The notes under the pieces are model-generated. The model worked only from the letters and a program-made list of their open reading frames with translations, was not told the origin of the DNA and ran no database searches. Shown piece by piece: positions 33,411-43,129 of a DNA stretch of 64,000 nt. The stretch covers positions 310,001 through 374,000 of the forward strand of contig NZ_VCPC01000001.1 in the NCBI RefSeq assembly GCF_005938225.1. The letters run 5' to 3'. Every line of letters starts with the position of its first letter. The first letter of the stretch is position 1. The translations under genes were made by a program, and so were the position numbers. The DNA is from Arenibacterium halophilum. Its GTDB lineage: Bacteria > Pseudomonadota > Alphaproteobacteria > Rhodobacterales > Rhodobacteraceae.

Positions 33411-33971
33411 ATGAATGCCCTGCAACTCAAGAAAGGCGCCACCAGCCATTCGGCCTATAACCTGCGGCCCAGCTTTTCCGAGGTCGAGGAGCGCCACACG
33501 CTGGCGGTGCTGGTCGAAAACGAACCCGGAGTTCTGGCCCGCGTCATCGGGCTGTTTTCCGGTCGCGGTTACAACATCGAGAGCCTCACCGTGGCCGAGG
33601 TGGACCACACCGGGCACCTCAGCCGCATCACCATCGTGACCAAGGGCACGCCGCAGGTCATCGAGCAGATCAAGGCGCAGCTGGGCCGCATCGTGGTGGT
33701 GCATGACGTGCACGACCTGACGGTCGAAGGTGCCTCGGTCGAGCGCGAACTGGCGATGTTCAAGGTGATCGGCGACGGCGACAAGCGGGTCGAGGCGCTG
33801 CGCCTGGCCGACATCTTCCGCGCCAACGTGGTCGACAGCACGCTGAACAGCTTCATTTTTGAGATCACCGGCGCGCCGGAAAAGATCGACGCCTTCGCCG
33901 ACCTCATGCGCCCGCTGGGTCTGGCGGAAGTGGCCCGCACAGGCGTTGCGGCCCTGTCACGCGGCGACTGA
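33411..33971 (+). CDS. ilvN: Acetolactate synthase small (regulatory) subunit
   Basis: 186 residues with an N-terminal ACT domain: HTLAVLVENEPGVLARVIGLFSGRGYNIESLTVAEVD (the LVENEPGVL and GRGYNI valine-binding motifs) and a C-terminal extension with VVDSTLNSFIFEITGAPEKIDAF. It confers activity and valine feedback inhibition on IlvB. Length is typical for the IlvH/IlvN-long form. Last gene of the attenuated ilv operon, followed by a 10-bp-stem terminator. Confidence 0.95.
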   Translation: MNALQLKKGATSHSAYNLRPSFSEVEERHTLAVLVENEPGVLARVIGLFSGRGYNIESLTVAEVDHTGHLSRITIVTKGTPQVIEQIKAQLGRIVVVHDVHDLTVEGASVERELAMFKVIGDGDKRVEALRLADIFRANVVDSTLNSFIFEITGAPEKIDAFADLMRPLGLAEVARTGVAALSRGD

Positions 33972-33997
33972 GACTCGCCCTCCACATAGGTCCCCCG

Positions 33998-34029
33998 CGC
34001 GGGCGCTCTTGTCTTTCACAGCGCCCGCG
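33998..34029 (+). terminator. Terminator after ilvN
   Basis: CGCGGGCGCT - 12 bases - AGCGCCCGCG, a 10-bp perfect stem, 26 bases after the ilvN stop. Only two T residues follow, so it may be Rho-assisted. Confidence 0.6.
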
Positions 34030-34155
34030 TTAACATTCTGATGCACACCAGAGCCAAATCTGGTGCGGAATGACGCCAGAACGGCCAAAAATCAGGACAG
34101 CCGATGCAGTAATCGGCCGGGTGCTCGCGCCTGGCCCCAGTAGACGAGTACGCGA

Positions 34156-34953
34156 ATGATCGAGCCTGCGCGCTCTCCGGACGAGCTTCGCGCCATGTTT
34201 GGCGCCAATCTGCGCCTGTTGGCAGATGCCTACCCCTCTGTTTCTGAATTGACCCGACGGCTGGGGATCAACCGCACGCAGTTCAACCGATATCTGTCTG
34301 GCGAAAGCTTTCCCCGACCCGATGTGCTGGACCGGATTTGCCGGTTTTTTGATGTGGATGCGCGTATTCTGCTAGAGCCGGTGGATGCCCTGCCCCGACA
34401 TGACGCGATCCTGCATGGCGCTTTTCTTGACCCGTTTCTTGGCCCCGCAGTCGCCCATGTGCCCGAAACGGTTTTTCCCAGCGGGTTCTTTCGCTTTTCG
34501 CGGCATAGTTTTCTGGACAGCACCGCCTTTGTTATTGGTCTGGTACACGTGTTTCGCGACCGGGGCACCGCCTATGTTCGTGGATTCGAGCCGCGCGACG
34601 GCATGGCGCGACAGGGGATGAGCACGGATCTTCATACCCGGGAATATCGCGGCTATGTCTCGCGCCATGACGACGGGGTCCTGATGGTGATTTCGCGGCG
34701 CAACGCAATGACCTGTTCGGTGAACTTTCTGGCGCGGGCCACGTCGTTCGAGAACAATCATTGGGTAGGCTATTGCACACGCACGGTCCGCGAAGCGACG
34801 GACAGCACCCGCGCCACGCGCATGGTATTCGAGCACCTGGGCCGTGACACCGGCGCGATCCTTGCGGCCGCCCGAAGCCGGGGCATCCACACCGCAGAGG
34901 CGCTGCAGCCACTGCATCGCCGATTGTTGAAGGTGCAATCCCCGTTCAGGTAA
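34156..34953 (+). CDS. XRE-type helix-turn-helix regulator
   Basis: 265 residues. The N-terminal Xre domain is PSVSELTRRLGINRTQFNRYLSGESFPRPDVLDRIC split over about residues 27-62, with the recognition helix RTQFNRYLSG. The rest (HGAFLDPFLGPAVAHVPETV, SRHSFLDSTAFVIGLVHVF) is an all-alpha/beta effector region I do not recognise, with HTREYRGYVSRHDDGVLMVISRR suggesting a ligand-binding or PAS-like fold. Single gene; ilvN is upstream behind a terminator, and a repeat unit and the RTX gene follow. Target unknown. Confidence 0.8.
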   Translation: MIEPARSPDELRAMFGANLRLLADAYPSVSELTRRLGINRTQFNRYLSGESFPRPDVLDRICRFFDVDARILLEPVDALPRHDAILHGAFLDPFLGPAVAHVPETVFPSGFFRFSRHSFLDSTAFVIGLVHVFRDRGTAYVRGFEPRDGMARQGMSTDLHTREYRGYVSRHDDGVLMVISRRNAMTCSVNFLARATSFENNHWVGYCTRTVREATDSTRATRMVFEHLGRDTGAILAAARSRGIHTAEALQPLHRRLLKVQSPFR

Positions 34954-34971
34954 GAAAGTGTCGCGGGAGAC

Positions 34972-35040
34972 GGAGGGGGCTCTGCCCCCCTCCGCTGCGC
35001 GGAGTCCCCCGGGATATTTATGCCCCAAAGAAGCAGGGGA
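34972..35040 (-). repeat. GC-rich intergenic repeat, copy 3 (inverted)
   Basis: GGAGGGGGCTCTGCCCCCCT, CGCTGCGCGGAGTCCCCC and GGGATATTTATGCCCCAAAG, AAGCAGGGGA: the reverse complement of the unit at 5911-5970. It lies between the convergent 3' ends of the XRE gene and the RTX gene. Confidence 0.8.
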
Positions 35041-35066
35041 TTCCCCTGCCCCGGTGTTCGCGCACG

Positions 35067-36491
35067 TCAGGCGAAGATGAAATCGCTGGCCGTAAGCGTG
35101 GCCCCGGCCTGACCGACCAGAACGATAGACCCGCCATCATGGTCGATAATTGCATCGCCTCCGCTGGTCGAGATGTCGAGCGAGGCGAATTTTCCGCTGT
35201 GATCCTCGATCCGAATCTTGTCGACGTTGTCGCGGTAATCCAGCACACGGTCGGTGCCGGAATTGGCGCCGAAGACGAAGACATCGGCCTTGGCCTGGCC
35301 CCGCAGAGTGTCATTGCCCGCCCCGCCTTCCAGCGTGTCGCGCCCGCCGCCACCCAGCAGCTTGTCGCGTCCGAGACCGCCGAACAGCTTGTCATTGCCG
35401 CCGCCGCCGTTCAGCGTGTCATTGCCGGCGAGGCCGTCCATCCTGTCGGCGCCGCCGCGCCCGAGGATGACGTTGGCATAGGCGTTGCCTTCGAGTGTGT
35501 CGCCCTTGTTCGAACCCGTCAGGTTTTCGGTGGACGAAATCGCGAACCAGCCGACCGCGTCAGCCTCGGGCGCTGCGGCGGTGGCACCGACATTTTGCCA
35601 TCCCGAGAAATCAAGCGAGACCGTTACGCCGACCGTGAAGTTCGCAAAGCTGACGGTATCGACGCCGTCGTTGCCGCGAATCTGGGCAGCGTAGTGACCG
35701 AGGTCTGCCTCGGACAGTGTTACGGCATCATTGCCACTGCCCAAAAGGATTTGTCCGCCAAGGCCCGAGCCCAGATTGACGGTATCATTGCCGCTGGACG
35801 TCCGGAGCGAGCCAACCCAGCCGGCGCCCGTTGTCACCGTGTCGTTGCCATCGCCTGTCCTGATTGCTTCCGCCCCACCGGCCCCGATTGTCACCGTGTC
35901 GTTTCCGCCGTCGGTCGAAACAAGAGCCACGAAGCCGGTCGAGGTTGTGACCGTGTCATGGCGATCCCAAGTCTGCACCGCTCCGGCACCACCCGCCCCG
36001 ATCGAGATCACATCGCCATTGCCCGTTCCCGCGCCACCGGTTCCGATGGATTGAACGTAGGCGTTCCCGGTCGTCAGGAAGTTGCGCGTGGCGTAAAGGT
36101 TGACTGCAAAGGTGGAGCCGGATTGTTCGTTGCCCAGCGCGACACGGTGCTCGTCGCCGTCCCAGCCGTACATATAGCGCACGCGCGTGGACATCAGTTC
36201 GACATCGGAATTGTAGCCGAGTTCCAGGAAGTCGATACGGCGATCTTCTCCCGCGTCGAGATCCCTGATTGTTGTCGTATGCTCGTCACCTGCCAAGCGC
36301 AACGTTTTGATACGCCAATTGCTCCCGGTAATATTCGCGGTCGCATCGAGCGTATCGGGGCTGGACGCGTAAACGCTGTAGAACTCCATCCCCGTCCGGC
36401 CGGTTCCGAACCAGCTAACGCTTCCCTGCCCCGGCAGCCTTGCAACGTCGGTGACACCGTCGAATGTCACGTTAAGATTGAAATCTGTCAT
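35067..36491 (-). CDS. RTX-type calcium-binding secreted protein
   Basis: 474 residues, no signal peptide. Residues about 150-330 are spaced repeats with GNDTV motifs (GGNDTVTIGAGGAEAIRTGD, then GNDTVTTGAGWVG and relatives). A block of nonapeptide RTX repeats (GRGGADRMDGLAGNDTLNGG and following, about 344-398) forms a Ca2+-binding beta-roll. The C-terminus ends in a DFIFA-type signal (TLTASDFIFA), typical for type I secretion. No secretion genes are adjacent, so export is through a transporter elsewhere. Function could be an adhesin or S-layer-like protein; undetermined. Confidence 0.85.
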   Translation of the reverse strand: MTDFNLNVTFDGVTDVARLPGQGSVSWFGTGRTGMEFYSVYASSPDTLDATANITGSNWRIKTLRLAGDEHTTTIRDLDAGEDRRIDFLELGYNSDVELMSTRVRYMYGWDGDEHRVALGNEQSGSTFAVNLYATRNFLTTGNAYVQSIGTGGAGTGNGDVISIGAGGAGAVQTWDRHDTVTTSTGFVALVSTDGGNDTVTIGAGGAEAIRTGDGNDTVTTGAGWVGSLRTSSGNDTVNLGSGLGGQILLGSGNDAVTLSEADLGHYAAQIRGNDGVDTVSFANFTVGVTVSLDFSGWQNVGATAAAPEADAVGWFAISSTENLTGSNKGDTLEGNAYANVILGRGGADRMDGLAGNDTLNGGGGNDKLFGGLGRDKLLGGGGRDTLEGGAGNDTLRGQAKADVFVFGANSGTDRVLDYRDNVDKIRIEDHSGKFASLDISTSGGDAIIDHDGGSIVLVGQAGATLTASDFIFA

Positions 36492-36754
36492 TCAATTCCC
36501 TCCATAATACGTGATGGCTCTATCGAGGCGTAAAATGGAAAGTCTAATAGAAATACGTCGCCCCAGAGTCCCCGGAACAAATGTTACGCGGCTGACCGAT
36601 TCAGGCAACCGTCATAGGGCAACATCTTGGTACGTTCCGATTGGAAATCGGCCAGCCAAATGTACATGGCACGGAATTGCCGCGCGCAAACATTTGCCAA
36701 AGCTCTATCCGTGCTTTAACACGACACGGCAGACACCCCGTCGCGCAGGAAGGA

Positions 36755-37879
36755 CTACCCGCCCTGCGCTTCAGCCCGCGACTTGCCCGATACATCCAGC
36801 GCCAGCGTGGCGGCCATGAAACCGTCCAGATCGCCGTCGAGCACGCCCTTGGTGTCCGAGGTTTCGTGGTTGGTGCGCAGGTCTTTCACCATCTGGTAGG
36901 GCTGGAGCACATAGCTGCGGATCTGATTGCCCCAGCCGGCGTCGCCCTTGTTTTCATGGGCTTCGTTGATGGCCGCGTTGCGGCGGTCAAGCTCCATTTG
37001 GTAGAGCCGCGATTTCAGCGCCTTCATGGCGATGTCGCGGTTCTGGTGCTGCGATTTTTCCGAGCTGGTCACCACGATACCCGTGGGGTGGTGGGTGATC
37101 CGCACGGCCGAGTCGGTGGTGTTGACGTGCTGACCGCCCGCGCCGGACGACCGGTAAGTGTCGATGCGGATGTCGGCGGGGTTCACCTCGATCTCGATGT
37201 TGTCGTCGACCACCGGATACACCCAGACCGAGCTGAACGAGGTATGCCGCTTGGCCGCGCTGTCATAGGGCGAAATCCGCACCAGACGGTGCACGCCCGA
37301 TTCCGATTTCAGCCAGCCATAGGCGTTATGCCCGGAAATCTTGTAGGTGGCGGATTTGATCCCCGCCTCTTCGCCCGCGCTTTCCGATTGCAGCTCGACC
37401 TTATAGCCCTTTTTCTCGGCCCAGCGCACGTACATCCGCGCCAGCATCGAGGCCCAGTCGCAGCTTTCGGTGCCGCCCGCGCCTGCGTTGATTTCAAGGA
37501 AGGTGTCGTTGCCATCGGCCTCACCGTCCAGCAACGCCTCGAGCTCTTTCTGGGCGGCGCGCTCGGCCAGTGTTTTCAAGGCGGCTTCGGCCTCTTTCAC
37601 GACCTCGGTGTCATCCTCCATCTCGCCCAGTTCGATCAGGTCGAGATTGTCGGTCAGATCCTGCTTGATCCCGTCATAGGTGTCCATCGCATCGACCAGC
37701 ATCTGCCGGTCGCGCATCAGTTTTTGCGCGGCGTCCGGGTTATCCCACAGGTTCGGGTCTTCGACGCGGGCGTTGAATTCCTCCAGCCGGTGCGGCGCAG
37801 TCTCGCGATCCATCCGCTGCGCCAGAAGGGCCAGCGATTTCTCGATTTCGGCAACGGTGTTCTGCGTCTCGGCGCGCAT
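36755..37879 (-). CDS. prfB: Peptide chain release factor 2
   Basis: Releases peptides at UGA and UAA codons. 374 residues; the catalytic motif [19 protein letters not shown] is intact. The codon-recognition tripeptide, SPF in E. coli, reads SPY here ([16 protein letters not shown]), which I believe is common in alphaproteobacteria. The reading frame is continuous near codon 26, so the programmed +1 frameshift of E. coli prfB is absent. Start ATG at 37879 (MRAETQNTV); a GTG 15 codons upstream is less likely. Follows the leftward amidase-PBP1A genes by 77 bases. Confidence 0.96.
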   Translation of the reverse strand: MRAETQNTVAEIEKSLALLAQRMDRETAPHRLEEFNARVEDPNLWDNPDAAQKLMRDRQMLVDAMDTYDGIKQDLTDNLDLIELGEMEDDTEVVKEAEAALKTLAERAAQKELEALLDGEADGNDTFLEINAGAGGTESCDWASMLARMYVRWAEKKGYKVELQSESAGEEAGIKSATYKISGHNAYGWLKSESGVHRLVRISPYDSAAKRHTSFSSVWVYPVVDDNIEIEVNPADIRIDTYRSSGAGGQHVNTTDSAVRITHHPTGIVVTSSEKSQHQNRDIAMKALKSRLYQMELDRRNAAINEAHENKGDAGWGNQIRSYVLQPYQMVKDLRTNHETSDTKGVLDGDLDGFMAATLALDVSGKSRAEAQGG

Positions 37880-37956
37880 GGGAATCCTGATCGTACTGAT
37901 GGTTAGAAGCGGGTGATAGACCACGCCGCCCTGACGGGCAAGCGTCGGGCAAGCGT

Positions 37957-40509
37957 CTAGTAGAGCCCGCCCGAGCTGACGGTGCCGAAATCGGCCTTTG
38001 GCCCCACGGTGACAGTGTTGCCGCCCGAGGTGGTAACCTGGCGCCCGCTCTCTCCGACCTCTTCGAACAGGGGAAGGTTCGACCCCATCGCAAAGCCGCC
38101 ATCATAGGCAAGGCCAAAGATCGGCTCCCATCCGTCGCGGAAGTATTCGGCCACCACGTAAGGGCCCGAAGCACTGTCGGGCAGGCGCGAGCCGGTGTAG
38201 CGGTCGATCTTGATGAAATGGCCTCCCGGGGGCACCTCGAACGGGCCGCCGCCGAATTGCTTGACCGCTTCTGACATGAACGACTGGAACACGGGCCCGC
38301 ACATGGACGAGCCATAGGCACGACGGCCCAGCGGGCGCGGACGGTCAAACCCGATGTAGCAGCCCGCCACGATGTTCGAAGAGAAGCCGATGAACCACAC
38401 GTCGCGCGCATCATTCGTGGTGCCGGTCTTGCCCGCGATGGGCACCGGCAGGTTGATGGCGCCGGCAGCAGTGCCGCGGTCCACAACGCCTTTCATCATC
38501 GAAGTCAGCTGATAGGCGGTGATGGCATCCATCACCCGGCTGCGGTTGCTTTCGATCCGGGGCGCGGCGCCGGGGCGCACGTCAGGAGAGCTGCAATCCA
38601 CGCAGGTGCGGCGGTCATGACGATAGATGGTGCGGCCATAGCGATCCTGAATGCGGTCCACCAGTGTGGGCATCACCCGCTCGCCACCATTGGCGAACAT
38701 CGCATAGGCCGCCACCATCTTGTACAGCGTCGTTTCCTCGGACCCCAGCGAGTTGGCAAGATATGGGCCCATGTTGTCATAGACGCCAAAACGTTCGGCG
38801 TAGCCGGCGACAACCTCCATCCCGATTTCCTGCGCAAGGCGGATCGTCATCAGGTTGCGCGACTGTTCGATCCCGGTGCGCAGCGGCGTGGGGCCGTAAT
38901 ATTTGTTCGACGAATTGCGCGGCCGCCACAGGCCCTGCGGCGTGTTGATTTCAATCGGGGCATCCACGACGATGGTGGCCGGGCTATATCCGGAATCGAG
39001 CGCGGCGGCATAGACGAAGGGCTTGAAGGACGAACCCGGCTGACGCTGGGCCTGGGTGGCGCGGTTGAACACCGAATCCTGGTAGGAAAATCCGCCCTGC
39101 ATCGCAATCACCCGGCCGGTGTTCACGTCCATCGCCATGAACCCGCCCTGCACTTCCGAGGGCTGGCGCAGCGTCCAGCGAATGAAGGACCCGTCGCTGT
39201 CGGATGTCATGCGGCGCACCAGCACCACCTCGCCCACCTCCAGCAAATCACCGGCAACGCTGGCCTTCTTACCAAGCGAGCCATCGGCATTGCGCTTGCG
39301 GGCCCACTGCACGTCTTTCGCCGGGATCCAATGGCCGTCTTCGTCTTCCTGCACGTTTTCAATACCGATGCGGGCGTCGTTGCTGCCCACTTCCAGCACC
39401 ACGGCAGGATACCAGATTCCGTTCAGCGTGATATCGCGCGGCACCGAGACCTCGGCCAGCGCGGCGCGCCAACTGGCTTCATCGCCCAGCTTGTCGGCGG
39501 CGATGGTTTCCCCGGTGCCGCGCCAGACGCCTGCACTCCGGTCGTAGTCTTCCAGCTGTTCCTGAAGCGCGTGTTCGGCCACCACCTGCATGTCTTCGTC
39601 AATCGTGGCACGGACGGTGAAACCGCCGGTAAAGAATTCACCCTCGCCAAAATCCTCGCTCAGCTGGCGACGGATTTCATCGGTGAAGTAATTGCGCGGC
39701 GGAATGGCGGTGCGGAAGCTTTCGAAATCGCCGTTCTGAACACTGCGCAACGGCAGCTTGACTTCGCTTTCATAGGTGGCTTCGTCGATATATCCATTTT
39801 CAAGCATCTCGCGCAGCACGTAGTTCCGGCGCTGGGTCACACGCTCTTTTGCCTGAACCGGGTGATAGCGCCCTGGCGCTTGCGGCATCGAGGCAAGCAT
39901 CGCCGCCTCGTGCGGAGCAAGTTCGCTCAGGGTTTTGTTGAAATAGGTCTGCGCGGCGGCAGCCACGCCGTAAGAGTTCTGACCCAGAAAGATCTCGTTC
40001 ATGTAGAGTTCGAGGATCTGTTCCTTGCTCAGAGTGCCTTCGATCCGCGTGGCAAGGATGATCTCCTTTATCTTGCGCTCGGCCTGACGGTCGCCCGACA
40101 GCAGGAAGTTCTTCATCACCTGCTGTGTGATGGTCGAGGCGCCGCGCACGTTTTCCCCCTTCGAGCGTATGGCCTCGTAGGCGGCGGCGGCAATGCCGCG
40201 CAGATCATAGCCGTGGTGAGTGTAGAAATTCTTGTCCTCGGCCGAGATAAAGGCGTGTTTCACCAGATCGGGGATTTCCTCGGCCGGAACGAACAGGCGG
40301 CGTTCCTGTGCGAATTCGTCGATCATCTGACCTTCGCCAGAATAGATTCGGCTGATCGTCGGCGGCTTGTACTGGGCAAGGGATTCGTGGCTGGGCAAAT
40401 CCTGCCCATACATCCAGAACACGCCACCCACCGTCAGGGCCACCATGAAAAGCCCCATGGTGATGACGGTGAACACTGCACCAAATATCGAAAGGATGAA
40501 CCTGATCAC
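37957..40509 (-). CDS. mrcA: Penicillin-binding protein 1A
   Basis: Bifunctional peptidoglycan synthase in the inner membrane. 850 residues. N-terminal anchor [20 protein letters not shown] onward, GT51 glycosyltransferase motifs [12 protein letters not shown] and [20 protein letters not shown], an OB-like insert, then the transpeptidase motifs SSFKPFVYA (SxxK), SRN and [10 protein letters not shown] (KTG). The long linker with an extra domain is typical of the PBP1A group. Likely in one operon with the amidase gene (97 bases upstream) and possibly prfB. Confidence 0.95.
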   Translation of the reverse strand: MIRFILSIFGAVFTVITMGLFMVALTVGGVFWMYGQDLPSHESLAQYKPPTISRIYSGEGQMIDEFAQERRLFVPAEEIPDLVKHAFISAEDKNFYTHHGYDLRGIAAAAYEAIRSKGENVRGASTITQQVMKNFLLSGDRQAERKIKEIILATRIEGTLSKEQILELYMNEIFLGQNSYGVAAAAQTYFNKTLSELAPHEAAMLASMPQAPGRYHPVQAKERVTQRRNYVLREMLENGYIDEATYESEVKLPLRSVQNGDFESFRTAIPPRNYFTDEIRRQLSEDFGEGEFFTGGFTVRATIDEDMQVVAEHALQEQLEDYDRSAGVWRGTGETIAADKLGDEASWRAALAEVSVPRDITLNGIWYPAVVLEVGSNDARIGIENVQEDEDGHWIPAKDVQWARKRNADGSLGKKASVAGDLLEVGEVVLVRRMTSDSDGSFIRWTLRQPSEVQGGFMAMDVNTGRVIAMQGGFSYQDSVFNRATQAQRQPGSSFKPFVYAAALDSGYSPATIVVDAPIEINTPQGLWRPRNSSNKYYGPTPLRTGIEQSRNLMTIRLAQEIGMEVVAGYAERFGVYDNMGPYLANSLGSEETTLYKMVAAYAMFANGGERVMPTLVDRIQDRYGRTIYRHDRRTCVDCSSPDVRPGAAPRIESNRSRVMDAITAYQLTSMMKGVVDRGTAAGAINLPVPIAGKTGTTNDARDVWFIGFSSNIVAGCYIGFDRPRPLGRRAYGSSMCGPVFQSFMSEAVKQFGGGPFEVPPGGHFIKIDRYTGSRLPDSASGPYVVAEYFRDGWEPIFGLAYDGGFAMGSNLPLFEEVGESGRQVTTSGGNTVTVGPKADFGTVSSGGLY

Positions 40510-40605
40510 GTAACTGCCCTTACTCGCCCGACGCCTGCAATATAGGCCCTTGCCACGTGGCGGTCAAAACACGAAGCGGCCAGCCTTGGCGCAATAATGC
40601 CGGTT

Positions 40606-41844
40606 CTAACGTCGCACCAGAGGCTTTCGCGCCCGGTCGTCGCGGCGCCAGTTGTCCAGCCCGGCCCGTATGGCCTGCGCCATCCGCAGACGCCAGTCCG
40701 GATCACGCAGGTTTGTCAGATCGCGCGGCGACGACATGAACCCGATTTCGATCAGGATCGACGGAATATCGGCGGCCTTCAGAACCGAGAAACTGGCCCG
40801 CCGAAGCGGTCGGCGGTTCATCGGCCCGCCGCTGGCGGCGATCGCGTCAACCACGGATCGCGCCAGTGCCTCCGTCCGGGGCTGGGTTTCCTGCCGCGCC
40901 AGATCCAGCAGGATATCGGTCACCTGATCGTCGGCGTTGCTCAGATCCACGCCTGACAGCAGGTCTTCGCGGTCGTGACGTTCAGCCAGTTTGGCACTGG
41001 CGGCGTCCGATGCCTCGCGCGAGAGGACATGCACCGTCGCGCCATGCGCCTGCCCCTCGGCCAGACTGTCGGCATGCAGCGAAATGAACACATCGGCGCC
41101 GTTCTGGTGGGCCATGCTGACCCGCCGTTCCAGCGAAACGAAATGGTCGTCGTCGCGCGTCAGCACCACTTGAAACCCGCCAGAGCGCAGCAAAACCTCG
41201 CGCAACTCGCGGGCGAAGCGCAGCATCAGGTCTTTTTCTTCCAAATCCTCCACTTCGGCGCCCGGGTCTATGCCGCCGTGCCCCGGGTCAAGCACCACGA
41301 CAAGCGGTGCATCAGGGTCGCGGTCGCGCGCGGGGGCCACCTGCTGCGGCGCAGGCAGATCCCACTGGGGATCGTGTGGCGCCCCAGCACTGGCGGCGAA
41401 TTCCTGCGCCGAGACCGGGCGAAGTGCCACGGTCAGTCGCGCGGCGGCACTTTCGGGATCAATCGCCATGACGGCGGTTGACACCTGCATCGGCGCAGCC
41501 AGTTCAGCCACCATGCGCGACCATCCCGGCACATAGGCCCCGTATTGCACCGAGCTTACCCGGTCGGTTTGAACTAGGTCCGCCGCCGTCAGGCCAGTCC
41601 AGTCAACCTCGCGGAAATCCATGACCAAACGGCGCGGTTCGTCCAACGTGAAAATGCGAAAGGGCACGCCGATTTGCAGGCCAAGGTCGATCTGCACGCC
41701 CCCGTCGGCCGCCTCGGTGATCTGGCTGGCAGCGGGATCGATCCGCGCCAGCGCACTGAACCCCTGCGCCGCAACGGGCAAAGCCAGCAGCACCCAGGCC
41801 ACCAGCCCCCACATCGCCCTGCCCGCGTTCATCCTGCCTGCCAT
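40606..41844 (-). CDS. amiC: N-acetylmuramoyl-L-alanine amidase (AmiC type)
   Basis: Periplasmic Zn enzyme that cleaves septal peptidoglycan. 412 residues from the ATG at 41844 (AGGATACC upstream). Signal peptide GLVAWVLLALPVAAQ, an N-terminal AMIN domain (FRIFTLDEPRRLVMDFREVDW), and a C-terminal Amidase_3 domain with LDPGHGGIDPGA (Zn His at 189), the Glu in the following helix, and SLHADS. Activated at the septum by EnvC/NlpD-type proteins in general. Lies 17 bases after the aminotransferase gene and 97 before PBP1A. Confidence 0.93.
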   Translation of the reverse strand: MAGRMNAGRAMWGLVAWVLLALPVAAQGFSALARIDPAASQITEAADGGVQIDLGLQIGVPFRIFTLDEPRRLVMDFREVDWTGLTAADLVQTDRVSSVQYGAYVPGWSRMVAELAAPMQVSTAVMAIDPESAAARLTVALRPVSAQEFAASAGAPHDPQWDLPAPQQVAPARDRDPDAPLVVVLDPGHGGIDPGAEVEDLEEKDLMLRFARELREVLLRSGGFQVVLTRDDDHFVSLERRVSMAHQNGADVFISLHADSLAEGQAHGATVHVLSREASDAASAKLAERHDREDLLSGVDLSNADDQVTDILLDLARQETQPRTEALARSVVDAIAASGGPMNRRPLRRASFSVLKAADIPSILIEIGFMSSPRDLTNLRDPDWRLRMAQAIRAGLDNWRRDDRARKPLVRR

Positions 41845-41861
41845 GAGAGGTATCCTAGCCG

Positions 41862-43019
41862 TCAAAACCGCTCGGGGAAATGCGCGTGCATATAGCGCGT
41901 CAGTCGGTCCAGCCCCTCGGCGATATCCGCGCTTGAACCGGCGTAGGAAAACCGCAGCGTGCTGTTGCCGCGCGCAGGGTCGAAATCCAGCCCCGGAGTG
42001 ACCGCGACCCCGGCCTCGTCCAGAATATCGGCGGCCAGCGCCCGGCTGTCATCGGTCAACTCTGACACATCGGCGTAGACGTAAAACGCCCCGTCCGGCG
42101 GCGCGATCCGGTCGAAGCCGGCTTTGGGCAAGCCATCCAGCAGCAGCGCGCGGTTCTGCGCGTAAACGGCCAGGTTGCCCTGCAATTCGTCGCCGCATTC
42201 CAGCGCGTGCAGCGCGGCGACCTGGCTGGCGTGGGGGGCGCAGATGAACATGTTCTGCGCGATGCGTTCCAGAACACGCACATGATCCTCTGGGACGACC
42301 ATCCAGCCAACCCGCCAGCCGGTCATGGAGAAATACTTGGAAAACGAGTTGATGACGTAAACATCATCGCTGATTTCCACGGCGCTCACGGCCTTCTTGT
42401 CATACTCGATGCCATGATAGATTTCGTCCGAGATGAAACTGGCGCCGTGGGTCTCGCTCGCCTCGATCAGCGCCGTCAGGTCGGTCCGGTTCAGCATCGT
42501 TCCCGCCGGATTGGACGGAGAGGCCACCATAAGCCCACGCAGGCTGCGCCCGATCAGATCGGCAGGCACAGGTTGATAGCGGTTCTCGGGCGCGGTCGGA
42601 ATGTCGACCGGCTCCAACCCCAGTGCACGCAGGATCTGCCGGTATGACGGGTATCCCGGCGCGCCGATGCCAACCCGGTCGCCGGTATCGAACAGCGAGG
42701 TAAAGGCAAGGATGAACCCCGCCGAAGACCCCGAGGTGACGACCACGCGGTTCGGGTTCAGATCGACATTGTACCATTCGCCATACAGCCGCGCGATGCG
42801 CTGGCGCAGCGCGGGCAGGCCCAGCGCGACGGTATAGCCCATCGCCCCCTCATCCAGCGCCCCGGCCAACGCCTGCCGTGCGCCTGCGGGCGCTCCGGTC
42901 GAGGGCTGCCCGATTTCCATGTGGACAATATGGCGCCCGGCCTCTTCGGCGCGGCGGGCAGACTCCAGCACATCCATCACAATGAAGGGATCGACCTGGG
43001 ACCGGGTTGAGTTTCGCAT
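41862..43019 (-). CDS. PLP-dependent class I/II aminotransferase
   Basis: 385 residues from the ATG at 43019 (GGGAGAAG upstream; the frame is open 30 codons further). Fold type I motifs: MEIGQPSTGAP, VVTSGSSAGF, MVASPSNPAGTM (Asn of NPxG), SDEIYHGIEYD, and the PLP-binding Lys in NSFSKYFSMTGWRVGWMV. This matches the AspC/MalY-like group; the particular amino acid is not evident. Divergent from the dsbA-like gene by 110 bases and upstream of the cell-wall amidase by 17 bases, perhaps by chance. Confidence 0.9.
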   Translation of the reverse strand: MRNSTRSQVDPFIVMDVLESARRAEEAGRHIVHMEIGQPSTGAPAGARQALAGALDEGAMGYTVALGLPALRQRIARLYGEWYNVDLNPNRVVVTSGSSAGFILAFTSLFDTGDRVGIGAPGYPSYRQILRALGLEPVDIPTAPENRYQPVPADLIGRSLRGLMVASPSNPAGTMLNRTDLTALIEASETHGASFISDEIYHGIEYDKKAVSAVEISDDVYVINSFSKYFSMTGWRVGWMVVPEDHVRVLERIAQNMFICAPHASQVAALHALECGDELQGNLAVYAQNRALLLDGLPKAGFDRIAPPDGAFYVYADVSELTDDSRALAADILDEAGVAVTPGLDFDPARGNSTLRFSYAGSSADIAEGLDRLTRYMHAHFPERF

Positions 43020-43129
43020 AAGCTTCTCCCATTGTGCGCCGAACGCGTTTGACCGCATGTCGGCCCGGCGGTCAATGGCCCCGCGATGACACCGCGTCAG
43101 ATCTGACACCCAGTTGATGAAGGACCGAT

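Noticed and set aside
35300-36100. Tandem spaced repeats that could suggest a CRISPR array
   Set aside because: They encode in-frame GGxGxD and GNDTV repeats of the RTX protein; spacing and drift fit protein repeats, not CRISPR.
36638-36652. CCGATT-GGA-AATCGG palindrome between the RTX and prfB genes
   Set aside because: Short, no promoter context, common by chance at this composition.
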